From the NCBI GenBank assembly GCA_029268165.1, contig JAJUGM010000041.1:1-13578 (forward strand): a stretch of DNA of 13,578 nt, given 5' to 3'. Positions 7,509 through 13,578 of this stretch are shown piece by piece (the first letter of the stretch is position 1; each line of letters starts with the position of its first letter). The notes beneath the pieces were generated by a model. It did not search any database. It had not been told where the DNA came from and saw only the letters and a program-made list of their open reading frames with translations. A program made the translations under genes and the position numbers. Source of the stretch: Bacteroidota bacterium (GTDB taxonomy: Bacteria > Bacteroidota > Bacteroidia > Bacteroidales > UBA10428).

Positions 7509-8678
7509 CTAATATTCAATACATTGCTCAGTCCAAGTTGGGCCATTAATAATGAATAAGCCATCCTTATAAAATACAGGTTCAATTCCCATTTGTTCAG
7601 TTTTTTCCCATGATTGTAATTCCTGACAATATGGATAAGGCCGTTTTTCATACATCAGAACATGGAATGAGGCCCAAAAATTACTATCAGGACCTTTAAA
7701 TAAAACAATATGACCAGCTTCACAATAGGGATCTTCACTATCTGAATATTTTAAATAATCATAGCCTCCTTCTTTAGCTAATTCAGGCCGATATCCTTTT
7801 TTTCTTGAACCAAATATTGGTTCGCGAGAAGCAAATTCCCAAGGTCCTAATGGTGATTTTGATTTAAGTAAGCCAACTTCATAGCCTCTTGTCCATGTTG
7901 AAAAGAACATAAAATACATTTTATCTTTTTTAACAACATAGGGTGCCTCAATACCACCAATGACCCACTCGGGATTTCCCTGACTTTTTTTGTCAAGAAA
8001 TTTTTGCAGGGGGGTTTTTAATATTCCTTTTTCAAGTTCGATTTCTGCCTGAAACAAACCGTTGCCACTACAGTATAAATACACTCGTCCATCAGAATCT
8101 TCAAACAAAGTAGCATCGTTATTGTATTGTGGAGTTAATGGTCCATTAACAAGCTTATATGGTCCTGTTATACTATCAGCAACAAATAACCATATACTAT
8201 GATTTTTCATTCCTTTGGGATCTTCTGAGGTAACTTTTCCGCTATTAATTGTTAACCAATATTTATTTTTAATATAATGAATTTCAGGAGCCCAGAATCG
8301 TCCGTTGTATGGGCAATCCTCAGGAAGTTTTTTAGCATCTATTATCCATGAATGATGATTCCAGTTAATTAAATCGTCAGATACCAGCAAACGCACTCCG
8401 GGATTTGGTCCCGTCCATACTGGATGCGAAGTGCCTGTAGAGTACCATTTGTTGCCAACCTTAATTAAACAATAATCTCTCATTGATAATGAGGTGTCAC
8501 GAGTTATAGGATTTGAATAACAAAATTGTCGCTTTGAAGTATTAATTTCAGATTTATCGATAGTTTTTTGTAGTTGATTAAAGCCTGTCAAAGGAATTAG
8601 TGATAAAAATATCAGGCTAACAGTAATCTTTTCCAAATATTTTATCTCCATATTATAAGTTTTTACTACAAAATGCAT
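7509..8678 (-). CDS. GH43 family glycosidase, single-domain
   Basis: This is a 389-residue GH43-fold protein with no accessory module. The propeller begins near 55 and carries base Asp68 in SMRDYCLIKVG, Asp188 in YNNDATLFED and acid Glu244 in GGIEAPYV. His323 in EAGHIVLF is the likely metal ligand. FWAPEIHYI (128-136) is a typical GH43 blade motif. The subfamily is not recognised; it is clearly divergent from the other two GH43 proteins here, so it probably removes a different arabinose, xylose or galactose linkage. Two starts are possible: Met1 (8676-8678) and Met10 (8649-8651). Starting at Met10 gives a more conventional signal peptide (MEIKYLEKITVSLIFLSLIPLTG), so I slightly prefer it. The gene follows the fucosidase by 18 bp (45 bp from Met10). 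It ends with TAG, and the 16 in-frame codons beyond it look like non-coding sequence, so TAG acts as a stop in this genome. Confidence 0.88.
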   Translation of the reverse strand: MHFVVKTYNMEIKYLEKITVSLIFLSLIPLTGFNQLQKTIDKSEINTSKRQFCYSNPITRDTSLSMRDYCLIKVGNKWYSTGTSHPVWTGPNPGVRLLVSDDLINWNHHSWIIDAKKLPEDCPYNGRFWAPEIHYIKNKYWLTINSGKVTSEDPKGMKNHSIWLFVADSITGPYKLVNGPLTPQYNNDATLFEDSDGRVYLYCSGNGLFQAEIELEKGILKTPLQKFLDKKSQGNPEWVIGGIEAPYVVKKDKMYFMFFSTWTRGYEVGLLKSKSPLGPWEFASREPIFGSRKKGYRPELAKEGGYDYLKYSDSEDPYCEAGHIVLFKGPDSNFWASFHVLMYEKRPYPYCQELQSWEKTEQMGIEPVFYKDGLFIINGPTWTEQCIEY

Positions 8679-8696
8679 TAATAAAGCTTACTTTAC

Positions 8697-11099
8697 TTAA
8701 TCAAAAATCATTTTTTCAATATTAAATAAATCACCATCAGCGACAAATTTAAGCACATGCTTACCGGCATCTAATTTTACAGTTGTCTTAAGTGTTTCCC
8801 AGTTTTGGAATCCCTTGGTATTGGGAATAGTGATAACCCCTGTAATATCTTTTCCGTCGCATTCAATATGAAATTTTCCACTTTCATAAGCTGAAGCTAT
8901 AGTAAATGAAACCTGGTATGTGCCAGTTTTACCGACCTCTACGGTATAAGCCATCCATTCTCCACGGTTTATCCATCCAACGTTATAGCCACCTAAAGAA
9001 GATTTTTCAATATCTACTCCTTCCTGCAAACGATATTGGCCTCCCTCATTCAGCTCGTTTCTATCGTAAAAGGCATCGCCTTCACAGCCAGTGTCAAAGT
9101 CTTCGGCCTCAATTGTTCCGGGAATAACATGCTTTACCAAGGGTTCCTGTTTTTTGTCACAAACTTCTACTATTTTCCAGCCCTGAAATGTGCTTACTTT
9201 TGAATCGGTAATTCCAACATTGCTTCCCTCAGTATTTTCCCCATCAACGCATAATATTTTTTCAGGGAATTTCTTATTCGAAATTTTAAAATTTCCATAG
9301 TATGACAATTCTATTTTCCATAGCTGATTATCTTTACCTTCAAACTTTGTACACAAAAGTTTATTTCCAGAAATATCGCAACCAATAGCCATTTCCCTAT
9401 TTTTACGATTAAGGATTTTATAAAAGCCCTGTCCCACATTTTCAAGTTTCCATTGGTTGTCAGTCTCTTTTCTTTTATTAGTTAGTTTTAAATCATAACC
9501 AACAATAAATTTCCTGACTCTATCAGCATGAACAAGATAATAATGAGGTTCCGGATTAATATCGGCATATTTATCAAGAGCAGGAATAGGGCCATCAAAA
9601 CGCAGCTTAATCACATAGGCATATTCTTCAAAGTTCTTTTCAGGCAGTTTGACAATTAAACCATCATTTTGTTGGTTATAACTCAAAGAGAGATATTTAC
9701 CTTTTTCGCCATTAATAAGCTCAACCGATTTAAGGTTTTTAAGATTTATTCTATCGGAATTAAGCATGTTTAGCTTAATTTCATTTTGTCCTTTATCCCA
9801 TCCGAGCATAATAGCATAAAGGGTAGTATTATCTTTTGAACGGGTATACCGGATATCACTTGCAGTTCCTTGTGGAGGAGCTATAAATACACCATGTTCA
9901 GCGCCCATATGGGTGGGTCCTTCTCCATACCAATCCCATGCACGAGTATTGTAAATGGCTTCTCCATATTTTCCAAGCCATGCGCCAATGGTAAGGAGTA
10001 TATCTTTTTGTTCCTGGGGAATTGTACCATCAGCTTTAGGAGAAATATTAAGCAACAGGTTACCGTTTTTGCTAACCTTGTCGATAAGCGAATGCAATAA
10101 TTGTTTTGAGGAATAGTAAGTAAGCCCTTCGGTATAGCACCAGCTTGAGGCACTAATAGCATCGTCGGAAAGCCAGTAAATATCAGTAAGATCTGTTGGG
10201 CCTCCGCGTTCGTAATCCAGTACAGCACATTTTGTATTCAGTCCATCCTTAAATGTTGCCACCACTTCTTTATTCAATTTTCTGGCACTGTTATAGTAGT
10301 ATGAAAGAAATTCCAAAAGAACGGGTTGGGAAATTCGATGAAGATTAAAGTCCTGATAAATGATATCGGGTTTATAATTATCAATAATTTCCTTATGTTT
10401 TGCCAGCCATAATGCTTCGTTTTTTTCTTTTCCTAATTGGCCGTAAAGCATTTGGATTGTTGTATCTTCAGATTTAGGAACATATTCAAAATATCCTGTA
10501 ATATTGTAGGCGTGATGCATAGAAAAAACCACTTTCATATTTTTTTTGCGTATTTCGTTGGCCAATAATCCTGCTAAATCGAGTTTAGGCCCCATGTCCC
10601 CGGCGTTCCATGGATTTACTTTACTTGCCCACATTGAAAATCCATCGTGATGTTCGGCCACGGGGCCGGCAAATTTAGCTCCGGCATCGGCAAAGAGTTG
10701 CGCCCATTCTGCCGGGTCGAAATTTCCACCCTCAGATTTTAGTTTGGGAGCAAATTGTACAAAATTGCCTTGTTTGTCCTTTGCTCCTAAAATAAAGTTG
10801 AGATATGGCCATATGTTGAAATCACCATATTTTTCAGTGTGATGTTTGTTCTCGATAGAACCTGTTATATACATGCTTCGTGGGTACCATTCGTTGGCAA
10901 AGGCAGGTACCGAATAGACACCCCAGTGAAAATAAATACCAAATTTGGCATCTTTAAACCATTCCGGAACAGGGTTAGCTTTTTCGAGCGATTTAAAGTC
11001 AGGCTGAAAATATTGATTTGTGGTTGTCGGCTGAGAGAAAGACCAAAGTATATTAATGAGATTAATAACAAAAAATAATTTTATTGTTTTCATGGGCAT
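8697..11099 (-). CDS. GH29 alpha-L-fucosidase with beta-trefoil (ricin-type) and CBM6 modules
   Basis: This 800-residue secreted enzyme releases L-fucose by a retaining mechanism. A signal peptide covers about 3-22; Met3 (MKTIKLFF, codon 11091-11093) is as plausible a start as Met1. The GH29 barrel covers about 30-385: WFKDAKFGIYFHWGVYSVP (47-65), AEHHDGFSMW (148-157), the probable nucleophile Asp250 in DIIYQDF, and GNLLLNISPKADG (346-358). The C-terminal beta-sandwich of the fucosidase follows at about 386-505. Residues about 519-646 are a ricin-like beta-trefoil with three Q-x-W-type repeats (DNQW 547-550, DNQLW 590-594, FQGW 638-641). Residues about 658-800 are a CBM6 (GTIEAEDFD start; GGYNVGWINRGEWMAY core). 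The total is far longer than a minimal GH29 (about 450-500 residues) because of the two binding modules. It ends at the CBM6 with no T9SS tail. Likely substrates are fucosylated xyloglucan or another plant/algal glycan. Confidence 0.94.
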   Translation of the reverse strand: MPMKTIKLFFVINLINILWSFSQPTTTNQYFQPDFKSLEKANPVPEWFKDAKFGIYFHWGVYSVPAFANEWYPRSMYITGSIENKHHTEKYGDFNIWPYLNFILGAKDKQGNFVQFAPKLKSEGGNFDPAEWAQLFADAGAKFAGPVAEHHDGFSMWASKVNPWNAGDMGPKLDLAGLLANEIRKKNMKVVFSMHHAYNITGYFEYVPKSEDTTIQMLYGQLGKEKNEALWLAKHKEIIDNYKPDIIYQDFNLHRISQPVLLEFLSYYYNSARKLNKEVVATFKDGLNTKCAVLDYERGGPTDLTDIYWLSDDAISASSWCYTEGLTYYSSKQLLHSLIDKVSKNGNLLLNISPKADGTIPQEQKDILLTIGAWLGKYGEAIYNTRAWDWYGEGPTHMGAEHGVFIAPPQGTASDIRYTRSKDNTTLYAIMLGWDKGQNEIKLNMLNSDRINLKNLKSVELINGEKGKYLSLSYNQQNDGLIVKLPEKNFEEYAYVIKLRFDGPIPALDKYADINPEPHYYLVHADRVRKFIVGYDLKLTNKRKETDNQWKLENVGQGFYKILNRKNREMAIGCDISGNKLLCTKFEGKDNQLWKIELSYYGNFKISNKKFPEKILCVDGENTEGSNVGITDSKVSTFQGWKIVEVCDKKQEPLVKHVIPGTIEAEDFDTGCEGDAFYDRNELNEGGQYRLQEGVDIEKSSLGGYNVGWINRGEWMAYTVEVGKTGTYQVSFTIASAYESGKFHIECDGKDITGVITIPNTKGFQNWETLKTTVKLDAGKHVLKFVADGDLFNIEKMIFD

Positions 11100-11138
11100 T
11101 TAGTTATTGATACTTAGTATTTCTGAATCGTAAACATA

Positions 11139-12062
11139 TTATTTCTCTTTCATCTTTTGGAGGAAAAATTCTTTCATCATGTTGTAGTATTTTTCGTCAA
11201 ATAAACCAGGTCCATGTGAAGCTCCCGGAACTAAAATATATTCAGATGAGACCCCCGCTTTTTTAAGGGCATTGTATAATAATTCGCTCTGGCAGTAAGG
11301 TACCAGATTATCCTTATCGCCATGAAGAATTAGAAAAGGAGGATCATTACTATCGATGTAAGTAATAGGACTTGCTAACCTATATCTGTCTTTGTTTTGC
11401 GACATAGGGCAACCCATTAAGAAAACCTCCGGGGCATTGTTTTCATCAAACAATTTCTCAGTACGGCATGAATCTATATTAAGTAAATCAATTGGACCAA
11501 ACCAATCAACCACTGCATCCACTTTTGTATTGTAATTAAGATATATACCCACATTACCTTCCATATCGGCAGAGGTATTGCCAATCTTAAATTGCCTGAC
11601 ATTCCAGGATGTACCAGCAAGTGAAGCCAGGTGCCCTCCCGATGAGAATCCTGTGATGCCAATAAAAGATGTATCGAGCGAATATTTAGCCGCATTTGCA
11701 CGAATAAATCGTATTACAGCCTTAATATCATGTATTTGTGCGGGAAACAAAGCATCACGACTTGATCGGTGATTGGGACTTATAACAGCAAAACCGGCAT
11801 CGAGCAATGATTTTCCGATGGAAAACATAACACTTTCCTTTAAATTATTTGCCATCCATGCACTACCATATATTGCAATCACCACCGGATATTTTTCTTT
11901 TTGTATTTCAGGTAAATAAATATCGAGCCTGTGATAAATCATCGAATCATCGGCATAATCGACATCTTTCCAGCTTTTTGAAGGGGTTTGGGCATAAATA
12001 TTTATTTGTGAAAGAAAGACAAGTGTTATAATTTTCGTTGTTTTTGAAATTAAAGTTTTCAT
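11139..12062 (-). CDS. Alpha/beta-hydrolase carbohydrate esterase (BD-FAE-like)
   Basis: This 307-residue secreted esterase has a signal peptide at 1-24 (ending INIYAQ). The alpha/beta-hydrolase core covers about 40-303. The nucleophile is Ser140 in GFSSGGH, the acid is Asp251 in HGDKDNLVP and the base is His283 in GASHGPG. The oxyanion segment is IYGSAW (64-69) in place of the usual HGGGW; I recall this variant in related Bacteroidota esterases. The fold and context fit the feruloyl/acetyl-xylan esterase-like group (BD-FAE/COesterase), which removes acetyl or feruloyl groups from hemicellulose and so opens access for the glycosidases downstream. The exact ester cannot be read from sequence; a peptidase of the prolyl-oligopeptidase type is less likely given the size. 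It is the first gene after the 169-bp repeat-containing gap, so it probably heads the glycosidase operon, with the fucosidase 39 bp downstream. Confidence 0.9.
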   Translation of the reverse strand: MKTLISKTTKIITLVFLSQINIYAQTPSKSWKDVDYADDSMIYHRLDIYLPEIQKEKYPVVIAIYGSAWMANNLKESVMFSIGKSLLDAGFAVISPNHRSSRDALFPAQIHDIKAVIRFIRANAAKYSLDTSFIGITGFSSGGHLASLAGTSWNVRQFKIGNTSADMEGNVGIYLNYNTKVDAVVDWFGPIDLLNIDSCRTEKLFDENNAPEVFLMGCPMSQNKDRYRLASPITYIDSNDPPFLILHGDKDNLVPYCQSELLYNALKKAGVSSEYILVPGASHGPGLFDEKYYNMMKEFFLQKMKEK

Positions 12063-12084
12063 CTATAATAAATTATTTAATTAA

Positions 12085-12175
12085 ACCACAGAGCAACACA
12101 GAGAATTTCACGTAGGTACACAGAGAGTTTTTAATTTTCTTGAGAATCAGTGTTTTCTCAGTGCAACTCTGTGGT
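12085..12175. repeat. Imperfect inverted repeat, ACCACAGAG...CTCTGTGGT type
   Basis: A 91-bp element is bounded by perfect 9-bp inverted arms (ACCACAGAG at 12085-12093; CTCTGTGGT at 12167-12175). The match continues imperfectly inward: the left arm goes on as AACACAGAGAATTTCAC, the right arm read in reverse complement as TGCACTGAGAAAACAC. It also contains internal CACAGAG copies at 12097-12103 and 12119-12125. I recall similar CACAGAG-rich palindromes dispersed in many environmental bacterial genomes. It fills most of the gap between the T9SS protein and the esterase. Its outer stem could fold in RNA and act as a terminator or mRNA-stabilising element for the upstream gene, but the body looks like a mobile REP/MITE-like insertion. 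No transposase is present. Confidence 0.7.
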
Positions 12176-12231
12176 AAAAAATTCATTTTTATCTTACCAT
12201 CCAATATTTTCAATCATTTATTTCATTGTAT

Positions 12232-13578
12232 TTATTTAACAATGCTAATCTTCTGAGAATAAACGTCACTGTTATTAGCCAATTTTATAAAATATTCTCC
12301 CCTTTTGAGATTCAAAGGTAACCTCAACTCGGTTGCAAAGCTTACATTCTTGACCATAACCAATCTGCCCATCATGTCGGTAATTTCAATCCTATTGTAT
12401 TTAAAATCGGATGATTTTATTACTATTTCGTTAGATGCTGGATTGGGGTAAATCCTGATGTTATCAAAATTTTTATTTCTAATACCTACAAATTCTTTTT
12501 CAATATCAAAATAGTTGATATTGAATCCGCCATTGATGGTTACAATCTTAAAATAGTGTTTTCCCTTAGGAATAGAGATATCTTTAATTACCGAGGTAAA
12601 TGTTTGCCAGGCTCCAGTTGAGGGAACCGATATTGTACCGATTTTTACATCATCGAGGTAATAGTCGAATCTGGGTCCTGATGACTGGGCAGCAAGGCGG
12701 AATAAAATTTTAAATGTAGTATCATTGGTGTTGTTTTCAATGGCATAAACCAGCCAGTCACCGGTTTCGGTCCATCCCACATTCAATCCACCTCCTGCAT
12801 CACTTGTAGTTTCGGTTGCGGTACCAAATTGAAGGGTGTAATTTTCAGCCTCAACCTTGCCAGGTATTTGGACGTAGTTAGGAGCACCAATTGGATTTTC
12901 GACCGAAAAATCAGTAAATGCTTCAAGGGCACCCTTATCAGCAGCTTTAATATCGCCAGGTGTATAGCTTATCGTTATGGTATCGCCATAATACAAATTA
13001 CTGTATAGATTCAGCTTAATCGTGTTTTTGATGTTAAATACTTCTTTAATACCAATCGCTTTACCATTAACTTTCAGGCTGAATTGAGGAATTTGAGCAT
13101 CGACCATAGCCATTGGCTTCGAAAACTCAAGGGTTATCGATATAGCACTTGCATCAAGCTTACCCGATACAATATGCACTGGTAAACCCTTTGCCTTATT
13201 CGTAACAATATATGCCGTATCATTTTTAAATACTCCGCTATCGGATGACATAATATTGTTACCAGTGTAGCTTAGGGTAAGCTGATAGTCGGCATAAACG
13301 GTATCGGAAAGCTGGAAAGCCAGCATTGAGGAATCATTATTAAAGAAGCTACAATTTTGTAATGATATGGTTTCTTGACCGTTGAATGAAGCTTTAAGTA
13401 CCAAAGTAGATAAATCATTGGGCAAAAGCATATTTTTGTTAAATCGTGCAAAGAGACTATCGCCATCTTCGTTTACAGATAATTCTATCAATTTTGGTGC
13501 TGAACCATAAAGCAGATTATCAACAGCAGTATCGCTGAAGGCTACCAATGATTTATTGTATACCGACACAACATTACC
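12232..13578 (-). CDS. Secreted modular protein, C-terminal part: SwmB-like Ig repeats, CBM6, T9SS type A sorting domain
   Basis: 448 residues are visible; the frame is open to the right edge, so the start and any catalytic domain are missing. The GTG at 13567-13569 is an internal Val codon, not a start. Numbering from it: residues 1-20 (SVYNKSLVAFSDTAVDNLL) are the tail of one SwmB-like Ig repeat, about 21-124 form a second and about 128-228 a third, which contains GDTITISYTPGDIKAADKG. The repeat ends are alike (LVAFSDTAVDN / LEAFTDFSVEN). Residues about 234-357 are a CBM6 (GKVEAENYTLQ; GGLNVGWTETGDWLVYAI). Residues 370-445 are a T9SS type A C-terminal sorting domain (IYPNPASNE start, GEYFIKLANN, SQKISIVK end), which directs export across the outer membrane and surface attachment or release. 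The missing N-terminus is probably a polysaccharide-degrading or binding module. A 169-bp gap separates it from the esterase. Confidence 0.9.
   Translation of the reverse strand, partial: GNVVSVYNKSLVAFSDTAVDNLLYGSAPKLIELSVNEDGDSLFARFNKNMLLPNDLSTLVLKASFNGQETISLQNCSFFNNDSSMLAFQLSDTVYADYQLTLSYTGNNIMSSDSGVFKNDTAYIVTNKAKGLPVHIVSGKLDASAISITLEFSKPMAMVDAQIPQFSLKVNGKAIGIKEVFNIKNTIKLNLYSNLYYGDTITISYTPGDIKAADKGALEAFTDFSVENPIGAPNYVQIPGKVEAENYTLQFGTATETTSDAGGGLNVGWTETGDWLVYAIENNTNDTTFKILFRLAAQSSGPRFDYYLDDVKIGTISVPSTGAWQTFTSVIKDISIPKGKHYFKIVTINGGFNINYFDIEKEFVGIRNKNFDNIRIYPNPASNEIVIKSSDFKYNRIEITDMMGRLVMVKNVSFATELRLPLNLKRGEYFIKLANNSDVYSQKISIVK

Noticed and set aside
11100..11138. A third copy of the TAAACGATA motif between the esterase and the fucosidase
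   Set aside because: Minus-strand GTTTACGATT shares only ACGAT plus scattered bases and is not above chance in AT-rich sequence.
12085..12175. CRISPR-like array from the repeated CACAGAG units
   Set aside because: The units are short, irregularly spaced and arranged as an inverted repeat, with no equal-length spacers and no cas genes.
12063..12231. A TAnnTTTG/TTTG promoter ahead of the esterase gene
   Set aside because: No TTTG element occurs on the minus strand in this gap, so a promoter there could not be supported by motif.

Overview
The window is a one-directional block of carbohydrate-degradation genes (all on the minus strand) from an AT-rich member of the Bacteroidota. The phylum is inferred from a type IX secretion (T9SS) C-terminal sorting domain, a TlpA-type lipoprotein, signal peptides with the Bacteroidota look (many ending in ...AQ), and the density of GH43/GH29/GH9/GH51 enzymes. 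T9SS use argues for a Bacteroidales, Marinilabiliales or Cytophaga-like lineage rather than gut Bacteroides.

In transcription order (right to left): (1) 12232-13578, the C-terminal part of a secreted modular protein with SwmB-like Ig repeats, a CBM6 and a T9SS type A sorting domain; (2) a 169-bp gap with an imperfect inverted repeat of the ACCACAGAG...CTCTGTGGT kind; (3) 11139-12062, an alpha/beta-hydrolase esterase; (4) 8697-11099, a GH29 alpha-L-fucosidase with an added beta-trefoil and a CBM6; (5) 7509-8678, a GH43 enzyme; (6) 5825-7372, a GH43 enzyme of the subfamily-12 type with a C-terminal beta-sandwich; (7) 3166-5754, a GH9 gene interrupted by one in-frame TAG at 3511-3513; (8) 1790-3148, a third GH43 with a CBM6-like tail; (9) 447-1766, a TlpA-like thioredoxin lipoprotein; (10) 1-439, the N-terminal third of a GH51 alpha-L-arabinofuranosidase that runs off the left edge.

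Most gaps are 7-70 bp, so genes 3 to 10 probably form one or a few operons. Possible internal breaks lie in the 136-bp gap at 7373-7508 and the 70-bp gap at 5755-5824, which share a short AT-rich motif. There are no genes on the plus strand and no gap over 300 bp.

Together the enzymes would strip L-fucose, L-arabinose and/or xylose and ester groups from a beta-glucan or xylan backbone. GH9 plus GH43 plus a fucosidase fits fucosylated/arabinosylated xyloglucan best, with arabinoxylan as the alternative. No SusC/SusD pair, sensor or regulator is visible, so this is at most the enzyme half of a polysaccharide utilisation locus. The most striking local observation is the GH9 nonsense codon: it removes the segment carrying the catalytic acid Glu, while the reading frame after it is intact. 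I found no wholly new type of system.
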